From Burkholderiales bacterium 70-64 (GTDB taxonomy: Bacteria; Pseudomonadota; Gammaproteobacteria; Burkholderiales; Burkholderiaceae_E), in assembly GCA_001898645.1 (NCBI GenBank), contig MKUQ01000054.1, forward strand, positions 40,421 to 104,420: 64,000 nt of DNA, read 5' to 3'. The stretch's first letter is position 1. The number at the start of each line of letters is the position of its first letter. The notes beneath the pieces are model-generated. The model was not told the origin of the DNA, made no database searches, and saw only the letters and a program-made list of their open reading frames with translations. The position numbers were made by a program, and so were the translations under genes. Below, piece by piece: positions 25,215 through 35,619 of this stretch.

Positions 25215-25989
25215 AGATGGCCTTGCCGCGGCTGCCGGGCACCGATTGCTCGTCGATCTCGAAATGCTCCGGCATCGCCTTCACCAGGTCGCTGAACTTG
25301 CGGTGCCCGTACAGGCGCGAATCGAAATTGGGCCGCAGCTTGGTGATGTTGCTGCCGACCGAGCCGAGCTGCGCCCAGCCGCTGTCTTCCGAGACGTCGT
25401 CGATCGCCTCGGCGATGAGCGCCACCAGGGCGGCGCGATCGTCGCCGGTGCGCGCGGTCTTCGCGGTGCCGGCGGCGGGTGCCGCGGGCGGCGGCGGAGC
25501 GGCGCGCAGCACCTCGGTGTAGATGAACTTGTCGCAGGCGGCCACGAACGGATCGGGCGTCTTGCGCTCGCCGAAGCCGTACACCACCAAGCCCTGCTCG
25601 CGCAGGCGCGAGGCCAGGCGCGTGAAGTCGCTGTCGCTCGACACCAGGCAGAAGCCGTCGAAGCGGCCGGTGTAGAGCAGGTCCATGGCGTCGATGATGA
25701 GCGAGCTGTCGGTGGCGTTCTTGCCCTTGGTGTAGCCGAACTGCTGCACCGGCACGATCGAGTGCTCGAGCAGGATCTTCTTCCAGCTGCCCAGCTGCGG
25801 CTGGGTCCAGTCGCCGTAGATGCGCTTGACGCTGGCCACGCCGAGGCGCGCGACCTCGGCCAGCAGCCCCTCGATGATCGAGGCCTGGGCGTTGTCGGCG
25901 TCGATCAGCACCGCCAGCCGCATCTGGGCGTCCTCGGGGCCGGCCGGGGAGGAGGCATCGAGCAGGGCAGCGCGGGAAGGGGCGGGCAT
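25186..25989 (-). CDS. NYN-domain (PIN-like) protein with C-terminal LOTUS/OST-HTH domain
   Basis: 267 aa. The N-terminal NYN domain, a predicted RNase of the LabA/DUF88 group, has the acidic residues of the fold in AVLIDADNAQ (near residue 26), TDSSLIIDAMDLLY near 92 and VSSDSDFTRLASRLRE near 117. After a Pro/Ala-rich linker, the C-terminal OST-HTH/LOTUS domain (VGSNITKLRPNFDSRLYGHRKFSDLVKAM), a putative RNA-binding module, completes the usual architecture. An alternative start is the ATG of MRLAVLIDADNA (about 25923). Lies between yajQ and arnT on the same strand, overlapping arnT by 29 bp. Confidence 0.88.
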   Translation of the reverse strand: MPAPSRAALLDASSPAGPEDAQMRLAVLIDADNAQASIIEGLLAEVARLGVASVKRIYGDWTQPQLGSWKKILLEHSIVPVQQFGYTKGKNATDSSLIIDAMDLLYTGRFDGFCLVSSDSDFTRLASRLREQGLVVYGFGERKTPDPFVAACDKFIYTEVLRAAPPPPAAPAAGTAKTARTGDDRAALVALIAEAIDDVSEDSGWAQLGSVGSNITKLRPNFDSRLYGHRKFSDLVKAMPEHFEIDEQSVPGSRGKAIYVRNLRRPR

Positions 25990-26009
25990 GGCGGCTCCGG
26001 CTCGGGGCG

Positions 26010-26495
26010 TCAGTCGCGGAAGTTGGTGTAGGCCAGCGGCACGTCGGTGATCTCCTTCTTCAGCAGGGCGATCACCGACTGCAGGTCGTCGCGCTTGGTG
26101 CCGCTCACGCGCACCGCATCGCCCTGGATGCTGGCCTGCACCTTGATCTTGCTGTCCTTGACCAGGCGCACGATCTTCTTCGCGTGGTCGGAGGAGACGC
26201 CGTGGCGTACGGTGATCGTCTGCTTCACCTTGTCGCCGCCGATCTTCTGCACGTCGCCGTAGTCGAGGAAGCGCACGTCGACGTTGCGCTTGGCGCACTT
26301 GGCCACCAGCACGTCGCGCACCTGGCCGAGCTTGAACTCGTCGTCGGCGTAGGCGGTCAGCTCGTGCTCCTTCTGCTCGATGCGGGCATCGGACCCCTTG
26401 AAGTCGAAGCGGTTGGCGATCTCCCTGTTGGCCTGGTCGATGGCGTTGCGCACCTCGGTCGCATCGCTCTCGGACACCACATCGAACGACGGCAT
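26010..26495 (-). CDS. yajQ: YajQ-family nucleotide-binding protein
   Basis: 161 aa, the full family length, two ferredoxin-like repeats. Starts [21 protein letters not shown] as in the family, with GAGAGG upstream; an in-frame ATG 36 bp further up was rejected because it adds residues absent from the family. YajQ proteins bind nucleic acid or GTP, and some relatives are reported cyclic-di-GMP effectors; the role here is unproven. Confidence 0.95.
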   Translation of the reverse strand: MPSFDVVSESDATEVRNAIDQANREIANRFDFKGSDARIEQKEHELTAYADDEFKLGQVRDVLVAKCAKRNVDVRFLDYGDVQKIGGDKVKQTITVRHGVSSDHAKKIVRLVKDSKIKVQASIQGDAVRVSGTKRDDLQSVIALLKKEITDVPLAYTNFRD

Positions 26496-26588
26496 CTTCG
26501 GCACCTCTCCGGAATCGGTCGTGAGCGGCATTGTACTGTCGGCGCATGCGCGCGCCGGCGCGCCGGTGCGCCAGACCCCGGCGCGGGG

Positions 26589-26611
26589 ACGATCGCAGTG
26601 TGAACGGCCTA
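26589..26611 (-). repeat. Stop-codon-linked motif (family 1) at the end of uup
   Basis: Minus strand: TAGGCCGTTCACACTGCGAT, beginning with the uup stop codon itself. It resembles the ends of the 9381-9645 element, and the flank gccagaccccggc (26571 on) also occurs inside that element. Diverged copy. Confidence 0.55.
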
Positions 26612-28597
26612 GCCCCGGCGGGCCTCCAGCGCCTCCCAGCGTTCCAGCGCAGCCAGCAGCTCATCCTCGATGGCCGCGTAGCGCGCCTTCATCGCGCCCG
26701 GCCCGTCCGGTCCGCCGGATCCGTCGCGCCAGCTGGCCGGGTCGGCCAGGCGCTCGGCGAGCGCCTGCTGCTCCGCCTCGAGCGCCGCGATGCGCGCCGG
26801 CAGGGCCTCGAGCTCGCGCTGCTCGTTGTAGGACAACCGGGCGCCGCGGCCGGACGCCGCTGCGCCGCGGGAGGCCGCTGCCGCAGTACCCCGGGACGCC
26901 GCTGCCGCGTCCTCGCGGGAAGCTGCCGCACCGCCGCGGGAAGCCGCCGCTTCGTCGCGCGCCGGCGCAGCGGCCCGCGGCGCCGCGGCGGCCTCGCGCG
27001 CCCGCGCCGCCCGGAAATCCTCGTAGCCGCCGGCGTATTCGCGCCAGACGCCGTCGCCGAGGGCGGCGATGACCTGGGTGACCACGTTGTCGAGGAAGGC
27101 GCGGTCGTGGCTCACCACCAGCACCGTGCCGGCATAGTCGGCCAGCAGCTCCTCGAGCAGCTCGAGCGTGTCGATGTCGAGGTCGTTGGTCGGTTCGTCG
27201 AGCACCAGCAGGTTGGCCGGCTGCGCGAACAGCCGTGCCAGCAGCAGGCGGTTGCGCTCGCCGCCCGACAGCGATCCGACCGGAGAGCGGGCGCGCTCGG
27301 GCGCGAACAGGAAACGCCCGAGATAGCTCATCACGTGGGTGCGCCGCCCGCCGATGTCGATCCAGTCCGAGCCCGGGCTGATGGCGTCGCACAGCGTGGC
27401 GGTGTCGTCGAGCTGCGCGCGCAGCTGGTCGAAGTACGCCACGCGCAGCTGCGTGCCCAGGCGCACCGTGCCGGCATCGGGGGTCAGCCTGCCCAGCATC
27501 AGCTCGAGCAGGGTGGTCTTGCCCGCACCGTTCGGGCCGATCAGGCCGACCCGGTCGCCGCGCTGCACGATGGCATCGAGCCCTCGCACCACGACGCGGT
27601 CGCCGCGCGCCTTGGTGACGCCGGCCAGCTCGATCACCCGCTTGCCCGAGCGTTCGCCGGCATCGAGGGCGAGCGATACGCGCCCGAGACGCTCTCGGCG
27701 CTCGGCGCGCTCGCGGCGCAGCGCCTCGAGCCGGCGCACCCGCCCTTCGTTGCGCGTGCGCCGCGCTTCCACACCCTGGCGGATCCATGCTTCCTCCTGG
27801 GCCAGCCGCTTGTCGAAGCGCGCCGCGAGCACCGCCTCGGCGGCCAGCTCGTCGGCCTTGCGTGCCTGGTAGTGCGCGAAGCTTCCCGGGTAGGAGCGCA
27901 GCCGGCCGCGGTCGAGCTCGACGATGCGCGTGGCCACGCGGTCGAGGAAGCGCCGGTCGTGCGTGACCACCACCAGCGCGCCGCGGTGCGCGCGCAGCAG
28001 CTCCTCGAGCCAGGCGATCGACTCGATGTCGAGGTGGTTGGTCGGTTCGTCGAGCAGCAGCAGGTCGGGCTCGGCCACCAGCGCGCGCGCCAGCGCCACG
28101 CGCTTGCGCGTGCCGCCCGAGAGATGGGCGACCGCATCGCCGCCGGTGAGCGACAGCCGCGACAGCACGCTGTCGATGCGGTGGGTCAGCGCCCAGGCGT
28201 CGTCGGCATCGAGCCGGGCCTGCAGCGCGGCCAGGCGCTCGAGCGCGGCGGCGGCCGGACGCGCCTCGTGTGCCAGCGCCGCGGCGAGCGAGCGGTACTC
28301 GGCGGCGGCCCCGGCATGCCCGGAGAGGCCGGCGGCCACCGCCTCGAACACGGTGTGCGCGGGGTCCAGCGCCGGCTCCTGCGCCACGAACGCCACCGAT
28401 ACGCCGGCCTGGCGCACCAGCTGGCCGTCGTCGAAGGCCAGCTCGCCGGCGATGCCGCGCAGCAGCGACGACTTGCCCGCGCCGTTGCGCCCGATCAGCG
28501 CGACCCGCTCGCCGGCGTCGATGGCGAAATCGACGCCATCGAGCAGCGCCACGTGGCCGTATGCGAGGTGGGCGTCCTGCAGCGAGACGAGCGGCAT
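26609..28597 (-). CDS. uup: ABC-F ATPase, Uup-like
   Basis: 662 aa cytoplasmic protein with two ABC domains and no membrane segments. First nucleotide site: Walker [10 protein letters not shown] near residue 36, signature [15 protein letters not shown], Walker [14 protein letters not shown]. Second: GPNGAGKTT near 350, [28 protein letters not shown]. The tail after about residue 520 is an ASRG/Ala-rich repeat linker and then a coiled coil ([28 protein letters not shown]), typical of Uup. ABC-F proteins act on ribosomes; Uup also affects precise excision of transposons in E. coli. The start [14 protein letters not shown] is the family norm. The low-complexity DNA of the linker is probably a slippage-prone repeat. 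Confidence 0.92.
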   Translation of the reverse strand: MPLVSLQDAHLAYGHVALLDGVDFAIDAGERVALIGRNGAGKSSLLRGIAGELAFDDGQLVRQAGVSVAFVAQEPALDPAHTVFEAVAAGLSGHAGAAAEYRSLAAALAHEARPAAAALERLAALQARLDADDAWALTHRIDSVLSRLSLTGGDAVAHLSGGTRKRVALARALVAEPDLLLLDEPTNHLDIESIAWLEELLRAHRGALVVVTHDRRFLDRVATRIVELDRGRLRSYPGSFAHYQARKADELAAEAVLAARFDKRLAQEEAWIRQGVEARRTRNEGRVRRLEALRRERAERRERLGRVSLALDAGERSGKRVIELAGVTKARGDRVVVRGLDAIVQRGDRVGLIGPNGAGKTTLLELMLGRLTPDAGTVRLGTQLRVAYFDQLRAQLDDTATLCDAISPGSDWIDIGGRRTHVMSYLGRFLFAPERARSPVGSLSGGERNRLLLARLFAQPANLLVLDEPTNDLDIDTLELLEELLADYAGTVLVVSHDRAFLDNVVTQVIAALGDGVWREYAGGYEDFRAARAREAAAAPRAAAPARDEAAASRGGAAASREDAAAASRGTAAAASRGAAASGRGARLSYNEQRELEALPARIAALEAEQQALAERLADPASWRDGSGGPDGPGAMKARYAAIEDELLAALERWEALEARRG

Positions 28598-28652
28598 GGC
28601 GGGCCCTCCGGGAGCGCCGGCGCGCGCTCGCGCCGGCGCCGCTGCGTGTCGG

Positions 28653-30002
<1,350 letters not shown>

Positions 30003-30032
30003 GAACGGTGCCGTGTGGGAAAAAAACCCACG

Positions 30033-30061
30033 ATTATAGAGCCTGCCGCCGGGTGGATGCA
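30033..30061 (-). promoter_or_regulatory. Candidate argG promoter with perfect TATAAT
   Basis: TATAAT on the minus strand (30033-30038) about 30 bp upstream of the argG ATG. No good -35 is seen at the expected spacing (TGCATC at 30056-30061). A small GTGGG / A7 / CCCAC hairpin (30014-30030) lies between promoter and start. Confidence 0.45.
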
Positions 30062-30062
30062 G

Positions 30063-30089
30063 CGACGTTCGCAGGGTGAACAGGCCCTA
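30063..30089 (-). repeat. Stop-codon-linked motif (family 1) at the end of dinB
   Basis: Minus strand TAGGGCCTGTTCACCCTGCG begins with the dinB TAG stop. It shares the 15-mer GGGCCTGTTCACCCT exactly with the terminal repeat of the 9381-9645 element. Confidence 0.65.
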
Positions 30090-31274
30090 GCCGGGGGACA
30101 GGGGCAATTCGTGCTGATGCGGCGTGTGGCCGGGCGCGGCCGCCGGCGCCCCGGTCGGTGCTCCGGTCGGTGCTCCGGTCGGCACCTCGATCGGCGTGCC
30201 GGCCGGCGCCATGGATGCGCCCGCGCGCGACAGCGCGCCCACGCGCACGCCCAGCAGGCGCAGGCGCCGGGCCATCGGCACCCGCTCCAGGCAGGCGAAG
30301 GCGGCGCGCCGGATGGCGTGCGCATCGTCGGTGGCCGCGTCCAGCGTCACGCCGCGGGTGACGATGCGGAAGTCGTCGTAACGGACCTTCACGCCGACCG
30401 CGCGCCCGCTGTAGCCGCGCTGTCGCAGGTCGTCGGCCACCTCGCGGCACAGCGCGGCCAGGCAGGCGGCCAGCGGCTGGCGGTCGCGGCGCAGGTCGAG
30501 GTCGCGCTCGAAGGTGGTCTCGCGGCTCATCGAGACCGGCTCGCTCGCCGTGACCACCGGACGCTCGTCGCGCCCGTTGGCCGCGTCGTGCAGCCAGCTG
30601 CCGTAGCTGGTGCCGAACTGGGCGACCAGCATGTCGCGCGATGCCGCCGCCAGCTCGCCGATGGTGCGCAGGCCGAGCTCCTCCAGGCGCAGGTCGGCCT
30701 TGGGCCCGACGCCGGTGATGCGGCGCACCGGCAGCGGCCAGATGACCGCGGCGATGTCGTCCTCGTCGACGATCGTCAGCCCGCCCGGCTTGTCGAGGTC
30801 GGAGGCGATCTTGGCCAGCAGCTTGTTGGGCGCCAGCCCGATCGAGCAGCTCAGGCCGGTGGCTTCGCGGACCCGCTGCTGGAGGTCGCGCGCGACCATG
30901 GCGCCGCGCTCGATGCGGATGCCGGGTACCTGCGTGAGATCGAGGTAGACCTCGTCGATGCCGCGATCCTCCATGCGGTCGGCGACCGCCGCCAGGGCCG
31001 CCTTGAAGCGGCGCGAATGGCGCCGGTACTCGTCGAAGTCGACCGGCAGGAACACGCACGCCGGGCACAGCTCGGCGGCGCGACGCAGCGCCATGCCCGA
31101 GCGGATGCCGAAGGCGCGTGCCTCGTAGGTGGCGGTGGTGACGACGCCGCGGCGCGACGGCTCGCCGTGCCCGCCGATGGCCACCGGACGCCCGCGCAGC
31201 TCGGGGTGGCGCAGCAGCTCCACCGACGCGTAGAAGGCGTCCATGTCGACATGGGCGATGCGGCGCCAGGCCAT
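30087..31274 (-). CDS. dinB: DNA polymerase IV (Y-family translesion polymerase)
   Basis: 395 aa. Catalytic acidic residues lie in HVDMDAFYASVELL (residues 8-21) and RGIDEVYLDLT near 104. Helix-hairpin-helix PVRRITGVGPKADLRLEELG near 178, little-finger domain from about 240. The tail contains three GAPT repeats encoded by a 12-bp tandem DNA repeat (30157-30184) and ends HELPLSPG; ELPL may act as a weak beta-clamp-binding motif, as DinB proteins normally end in one. It performs error-prone bypass. The TAG stop belongs to a repeat motif that continues downstream. Confidence 0.93.
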   Translation of the reverse strand: MAWRRIAHVDMDAFYASVELLRHPELRGRPVAIGGHGEPSRRGVVTTATYEARAFGIRSGMALRRAAELCPACVFLPVDFDEYRRHSRRFKAALAAVADRMEDRGIDEVYLDLTQVPGIRIERGAMVARDLQQRVREATGLSCSIGLAPNKLLAKIASDLDKPGGLTIVDEDDIAAVIWPLPVRRITGVGPKADLRLEELGLRTIGELAAASRDMLVAQFGTSYGSWLHDAANGRDERPVVTASEPVSMSRETTFERDLDLRRDRQPLAACLAALCREVADDLRQRGYSGRAVGVKVRYDDFRIVTRGVTLDAATDDAHAIRRAAFACLERVPMARRLRLLGVRVGALSRAGASMAPAGTPIEVPTGAPTGAPTGAPAAAPGHTPHQHELPLSPG

Positions 31275-31289
31275 CGCAGCGGGCGGGGC

Positions 31290-32783
31290 TCAGGCGGGGA
31301 GGGCCGCGGCGGCCCCCAGCGGCAGCTCGATGAAGAAGGTCGAGCCGCGCCCGGCCTCGCTGCGAACGCCGGCGCTGCCGCCGTGCAGCTCGGCCACGCG
31401 CCTGACGATCGCCAGCCCGAGGCCGGAGCTGCCGCGCAGCTCGCGATGCCGGCTGGCCTGATAGAAGCGTTCGAAGACGCGCGGCTGGTCTTCGGGTGCG
31501 ACCCCGGGCCCGGTGTCGATCACCTCGAGCCGGATGGCGCCGTTCTCGCGCAGCGCGCGCACCTGCACCCGCCCGCCGGCGGGCGTGACGCGCAGCGCGT
31601 TGTCGAGCAGGTTCGAGAGCGCGCGCTCGACCAGGGCGGCATCGACGCGGGTGAGCGGCAGCCCGTCGGGGTACTCCACCGAGAGCGCAATCTCGGCCTC
31701 CTGGGCGCGCGCCGCGAAGCGCTGCGCGACGTCGTCGGCCAGCTCGCCGATGGCGATCGGTTCGGCCTGGGCGCGGAACTCGGGATCGTCGAGCCGGGCC
31801 AGCTCGGCCAGCGCGTCGGTCAGCCGCCTGAGGTGGCGCGCGTTGTCGAGCGCGCGCTCGAGCAGGTGCGCCTGCGCCTGCGCCGGCAGGCTGTCCTGCT
31901 TGAGGCGGATGGTCTCGAGCTGGCCGATCAGGGCGGTCAGCGGGGTGCGCAGGTCGTGCGAGACGCTGGCCACCATCTCGCGCCGGCGCGAGTCGATGGT
32001 GCGCACGCGCTCGGTCTCCTGCCTGAGGCGGTCGAAAGCCTCGCGGAAGGTGCGGCTGAGGTGGCCGATCTCGTCGTCGCGCTCGCCGTCGGGAAAGAAG
32101 CTCTCGCACGATTCGTCGGAGAAGCCGGAATTGCGGATGCGCTCGGTGGCGCGGGTGAGGGCGGTGAGCGGGCGCGTGAGCAGCGCGATCATGGCGATGG
32201 TCAGCAGCACCCCGATGGCGATGGTGGTCAGGCCGACCATCGCCGCGGTGCGGATCGCGTAGCTGCGCACCAGCTCGGGCATCGCCGTGCCGAGGTCGGT
32301 CTGCCGAGCGACCACGTAGAGCCAGCCGCGCACGGCACCCTCGTGGACCACCGGGTGCGCCGCGACCAGGCTGGTGGCGCCCTGCTGGTCGGGATCGTCG
32401 GCCACGATCGGCACGCTCGGGTCCTGGCGCATCGAGTCGATCACCGGCGAGAGATCGACCCGGTAGTGATCCCAGAACGGCTTGGGATCGCCCGCGGTGG
32501 CGAGCACCCGGCCCTGGGGGTCGATCAGGTACAGGCCGGTGTGCGGCGAGTACAGCGTGTACTGGCGCAGCGTGGCATTGAAGCCGGCCGGGTCGCTGGT
32601 GTAGTCGCGCCACAGGTCGGGGTGCGCCTCGAGGATGCGCTGGGCGAAGCCGGCGTTCTTGCCGTACAGCCAGTCGCCGTAGTACTGGCGTACCGACGCA
32701 TGCATCAGGATCGCCAGCAGCGAGGCCATCACCAGGCCGAAGCCGACCACCAGCAGCAGTACGCGCGCGCGCAGGGACTTCAC
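31290..32783 (-). CDS. Two-component sensor histidine kinase
   Basis: 497 aa starting at a GTG (VKSLRARVLLLVVGFG), 13 nt after the response-regulator stop; the open frame upstream overlaps the regulator and was rejected. TM1 at residues 5-27, periplasmic sensor domain about 28-190, TM2 about 205-228, HAMP about 229-285, HisKA with ASVSHDLRTPLTALIGQ near 305 (phosphoacceptor His), HATPase_c with NLLDNALRVTPAGG near 400, DTGPGVAPEDQPRVFERFYQ and GSSGLGLAIVRRV. Signal unknown. Cotranscribed with the OmpR-type regulator. Confidence 0.92.
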   Translation of the reverse strand: MKSLRARVLLLVVGFGLVMASLLAILMHASVRQYYGDWLYGKNAGFAQRILEAHPDLWRDYTSDPAGFNATLRQYTLYSPHTGLYLIDPQGRVLATAGDPKPFWDHYRVDLSPVIDSMRQDPSVPIVADDPDQQGATSLVAAHPVVHEGAVRGWLYVVARQTDLGTAMPELVRSYAIRTAAMVGLTTIAIGVLLTIAMIALLTRPLTALTRATERIRNSGFSDESCESFFPDGERDDEIGHLSRTFREAFDRLRQETERVRTIDSRRREMVASVSHDLRTPLTALIGQLETIRLKQDSLPAQAQAHLLERALDNARHLRRLTDALAELARLDDPEFRAQAEPIAIGELADDVAQRFAARAQEAEIALSVEYPDGLPLTRVDAALVERALSNLLDNALRVTPAGGRVQVRALRENGAIRLEVIDTGPGVAPEDQPRVFERFYQASRHRELRGSSGLGLAIVRRVAELHGGSAGVRSEAGRGSTFFIELPLGAAAALPA

Positions 32784-32796
32784 GGCCGGCGGATTC

Positions 32797-33510
32797 CTAC
32801 GAGTCGGCGAAGCGGTAGCCGACCCCGCGCACGGTGAGCACGTGGCGCGGATTGGCCGGGTCGGATTCGATCTTGGCGCGCAGCCGGTTGATGTGGGTGT
32901 TGACCGTGTGCTCGTAGCCTTCGAAGGCATGGCCCCATACGGCGTCGAGCAGCTGCATGCGGGTGAACGCGCGCCCCGGGTTGCGTGCGAAGTGCGCGAG
33001 CAGGTCGAACTCCTTGGCAGTGAGCGCGATCGGCTGGCCGCGCAGCCGCACTTCGCGGCGGATGCAGTCGATGGAGAGGTCGCCCACCTCCATGCGCTCG
33101 GCGCCGGCCTCGGGCGCGCCCGAGGCGAGCATGTCGGCGCGCCGCAGCAGCGCCTTGACGCGGGCCTGCAGCTCGGGGATGGAGAACGGCTTGGTGAGGT
33201 AGTCGTCGGCCCCCAGCTCGAGCCCGAGCACGCGGTCGAGCTCGGACGAGCGCGCGGTGAGCATCAGCACCGGCGTGGCCACCTTGTCGATGCGCAGCGC
33301 GCGCACGATGTCCAGCCCGTCGCGTCCGGGCAGCATGACGTCGAGCACGATGAGGTCGTAGCGGCCCGAGCGCGCCGCCTCGAAGCCGCGCGTGCCGTCG
33401 TGCACGCAGTCGATCCGGTGGCCGAGGTCGCGCAGGTGCATCGCGATCAGCTCCGCGATGTCGCGCTGGTCTTCGATCACGAGAATCCGCTTTTCCACCG
33501 AGTCGAGCAT
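32797..33510 (-). CDS. OmpR-family response regulator
   Basis: 237 aa from MLDSVEKRILVIED (ATG 33510); an in-frame ATG at 33525 would add five residues. Receiver domain with EDQRD, phosphoacceptor in LIVLDVMLPGRDGLD near residue 50 and KPF near 100; C-terminal winged-helix DNA-binding domain (ALTAKEFDLLAHFARNPGRAFTRMQLLDAVWG ... HINRLRAKIE ... VRGVGYRF). Partner of the downstream kinase. Divergent from the ECF sigma gene; an 11-bp-period direct repeat lies in the shared upstream region. Confidence 0.93.
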   Translation of the reverse strand: MLDSVEKRILVIEDQRDIAELIAMHLRDLGHRIDCVHDGTRGFEAARSGRYDLIVLDVMLPGRDGLDIVRALRIDKVATPVLMLTARSSELDRVLGLELGADDYLTKPFSIPELQARVKALLRRADMLASGAPEAGAERMEVGDLSIDCIRREVRLRGQPIALTAKEFDLLAHFARNPGRAFTRMQLLDAVWGHAFEGYEHTVNTHINRLRAKIESDPANPRHVLTVRGVGYRFADS

Positions 33511-33636
33511 AGCAAAACCCCGCATATCGGAATTGGGTCCCGGCGGACCGGGTCCCGCTTACGGCGGGGCGTCCGCCGGGGGCGGATCCGCGAGGCGGAT
33601 CGGGCCCGCGCCGCCGGGCGGGCTGCCGGCAAGGGG

Positions 33637-33655
33637 CGAATCGTTATCGAATCGT
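33637..33655. promoter_or_regulatory. Direct repeat CGAATCGT-tat-CGAATCGT, candidate response-regulator box
   Basis: Two identical octamers at 33637-33644 and 33648-33655 with 11-bp period, one helical turn, the spacing used by OmpR-family dimers on tandem half-sites. It lies between the divergent regulator gene and ECF sigma gene, 76 bp before the sigma ATG. Binding is inferred only from spacing and position. The remainder of 33526-33730 is GC-rich with an imperfect gggtccc palindrome near 33536. Confidence 0.4.
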
Positions 33656-33730
33656 GATCTGGGCGAGACGGCGGGGTAAACGCGGCGGCCCAGACTGCAA
33701 GGCATCACGACCTCCTTCGGAGCCCCTTCG

Positions 33731-34285
33731 ATGAGTGTTTCCGCCCCCCGCCTGACGGCATCGGCGCCGAGCCCTGCGGAGCTGGTCGCGCATCGCAGCG
33801 CGATGCTGCGCTTCGCCCGGCGCAGGATCCGCGACGAGGAGCTCGCCGAGGACGCGGTGCAGGACGCCCTGGTGGCAGCTCTCTCGAACCTCGGCTCGTT
33901 CCAGGGCCAGTCGGCGCTGCGCACCTGGCTGATCGGCATCCTGAACCACAAGATCCAGGACACCTTCCGCCGCGAAGGGCGCTACGTGCAGGTGGACGAC
34001 GCGGGCCGCGGCGAGGGTGCCGACGACGGGCTCGACCGCCTGGCGCAGCCCGCCTTCGACGATCCGGCCCTGGGCGTGGCCAGGGCGCGGCTGCGCGACG
34101 CGCTGCTCGGCGAGATCGAGGCGCTGCCGCCCACGCTGCGCGAAGTGTTCGTGATGCAGGTGCTCGAGGGCCGCGAGACGGCGCAGGTGTGCCAGCGGCT
34201 GGGCATCACCGAGGCCAACTGCTGGGTGCGGCTGCACCGGGCGCGCAAGCGCCTGTCGGAGCGCATGCGCGACCATCTCTCCTGA
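33731..34285 (+). CDS. ECF-type RNA polymerase sigma factor
   Basis: 184 aa. Region 2: AMLRFARRRIRDEELAEDAVQDALVAALSNL and LRTWLIGILNHKIQDTFRR (residues 25-80). Region 4: LPPTLREVFVMQVLEGRETAQVCQRLGITEANCWVRLHRARKRL (residues 135-178). GGAG lies about 10 nt before the ATG. ECF genes of this type are normally followed by a zinc-finger anti-sigma gene; here only a ten-codon open frame intervenes before an export system. Target promoters unknown. Confidence 0.92.
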   Translation: MSVSAPRLTASAPSPAELVAHRSAMLRFARRRIRDEELAEDAVQDALVAALSNLGSFQGQSALRTWLIGILNHKIQDTFRREGRYVQVDDAGRGEGADDGLDRLAQPAFDDPALGVARARLRDALLGEIEALPPTLREVFVMQVLEGRETAQVCQRLGITEANCWVRLHRARKRLSERMRDHLS

Positions 34286-34328
34286 TATCGTTGCGGTTTT
34301 TCGCGAGGCGAGCGAAGGCCGCGACGAC

Positions 34329-34361
34329 ATGAAGATCCTCCATCTCCCCGATGCGGCGTAG
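34329..34361 (+). other. Ten-codon mini-ORF where an anti-sigma gene would be expected
   Basis: Reads [10 protein letters not shown] then TAG, and its last bases overlap the start of the adaptor gene (ATG 34351). It could be a leader peptide coupling translation of the downstream operon, or the remnant 5' end of a deleted anti-sigma gene. Nothing beyond position supports either. Confidence 0.25.
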
Positions 34362-35619
34362 CCGCTGGGTGCTCTGGTTCGGCCTGCTCGCGGCGGCGGC
34401 CGCGGCGGCACTGGTGGCCTGGCCGCGCAGCCGCGAGGCCGACATCGTGCGCGTGCGCCGCGAGCCGATGGTGCAGTCGGTGGTCGCCACGGGCCGCGTC
34501 GCCACGCCGGCGCGCATCGCGGTCTCGAGCCAGCTGGCCGCGCGCATCGAGAGCATCGCGGTGCGCGAGGGCGATGCGGTGGCTGCCGGCGACGTGCTGG
34601 CACGCCTGCGCAGCGACGAGGCCGAGGCGGCGCTGGGCGTAGCGCGCGCGGCGCTTGCCGAGGCCGAGGGCCGCTGGCGCCAGCTGGTGGCGGTGCAGCG
34701 GCCGGTGGCCGAGCAGCAGCTCGCGCAGGCCGAGGCCAACGTGCAGCTGGCCGAGCAGGAGCGGGGGCGCGCCCGCGACCTGCTGGCGCGCGGATACGTC
34801 TCGCAGTCGCGCCTCGACGACGCCGAGCGCACCGCGGTCAATGCGCGCGCGACGCTGGCGGCCGCGCAGGCCCAGGCGCAGGCCAATCGCGACGGCGGCG
34901 CCGAGGCGGCGCTCGCGCGCACCCGCATCGAGCAGGCGCGCGCCAACGTGGCCAGCGCTGCGGCGCGGCTGGAGCTGCTCGCGCTGCGCGCGCCGGCCGA
35001 CGCCGTCGTGCTCACCCGCGAGGCCGAGCCCGGCGACACCGCGCAGGTCGGGCGCACGGTCGTCGCGCTGGCCCAGACTGGCGAGACGCGCATCATCGCG
35101 GCGGTCGACGAGAAGCACCTGCGCCATCTGCAGCCCGGCCAGCGTGCCTCGGCGCTGGCCGACGCATTTCCGGGCCGGGCGTTCGAGGCCGAGCTGTACT
35201 ACGTGGCGCCCTCGGTCGACGCCCAGCGCGGCACCGTCGAGGTGCGCCTGCGGGTGCCGCGTCCTCCGCCGTTCCTGAGGCCGGAGATGACGGTCTCGGT
35301 GGAGATGGTGGTCGGCCGGCGCGATGCCGCCCTGGTGCTGCCGGCCGAGGCGGTGCGCGACGTCGATGCGGCGGCCGGGCACGAGGCGCCGGGTGCGCCG
35401 CGGCAGGCCTGGGTGATGGTGGCGCGCGAGGGACGCGCGCTGCGCGTGCCGGTCGAGCTCGGGCTGCGCGGCATCGGCAGCGTGGAGCTCGTCGCCGGCC
35501 CCGGCGAGGGCGAGGCGGTGATCCTGCCTTCGTCGCAGGTGCTCGAAGGCGAGCGGGTGCGCGAGCGGGCGGTGCGCGCCAAGGCCAACCTGCAGCCGAT
35601 CCAGGGCGTCACGCGGTGA
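34351..35619 (+). CDS. Periplasmic adaptor (HlyD/MacA-like membrane-fusion protein)
   Basis: 422 aa. N-terminal membrane anchor (residues 5-24), biotinyl-lipoyl-like halves ([18 protein letters not shown] near 70 and [28 protein letters not shown] near 210), between them a long coiled-coil hairpin (residues 85-205), then a beta-barrel domain. Such adaptors link an inner-membrane ABC or RND pump to an outer-membrane channel. The permease start overlaps its stop by 4 bp and the ATPase follows, so this is a MacAB-type export operon; no TolC-like gene is in the window. Confidence 0.88.
   Translation: MRRSRWVLWFGLLAAAAAAALVAWPRSREADIVRVRREPMVQSVVATGRVATPARIAVSSQLAARIESIAVREGDAVAAGDVLARLRSDEAEAALGVARAALAEAEGRWRQLVAVQRPVAEQQLAQAEANVQLAEQERGRARDLLARGYVSQSRLDDAERTAVNARATLAAAQAQAQANRDGGAEAALARTRIEQARANVASAAARLELLALRAPADAVVLTREAEPGDTAQVGRTVVALAQTGETRIIAAVDEKHLRHLQPGQRASALADAFPGRAFEAELYYVAPSVDAQRGTVEVRLRVPRPPPFLRPEMTVSVEMVVGRRDAALVLPAEAVRDVDAAAGHEAPGAPRQAWVMVAREGRALRVPVELGLRGIGSVELVAGPGEGEAVILPSSQVLEGERVRERAVRAKANLQPIQGVTR

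Noticed and set aside
30014..30030. GTGGG-A7-CCCAC hairpin before argG as an attenuator
   Set aside because: It overlaps the position where transcription should start, so it would not be fully present in the RNA; no leader peptide is seen.
30157..30184. 12-bp direct repeats as a CRISPR fragment
   Set aside because: They are contiguous tandem codons (GAPT) in the dinB tail, without spacers.
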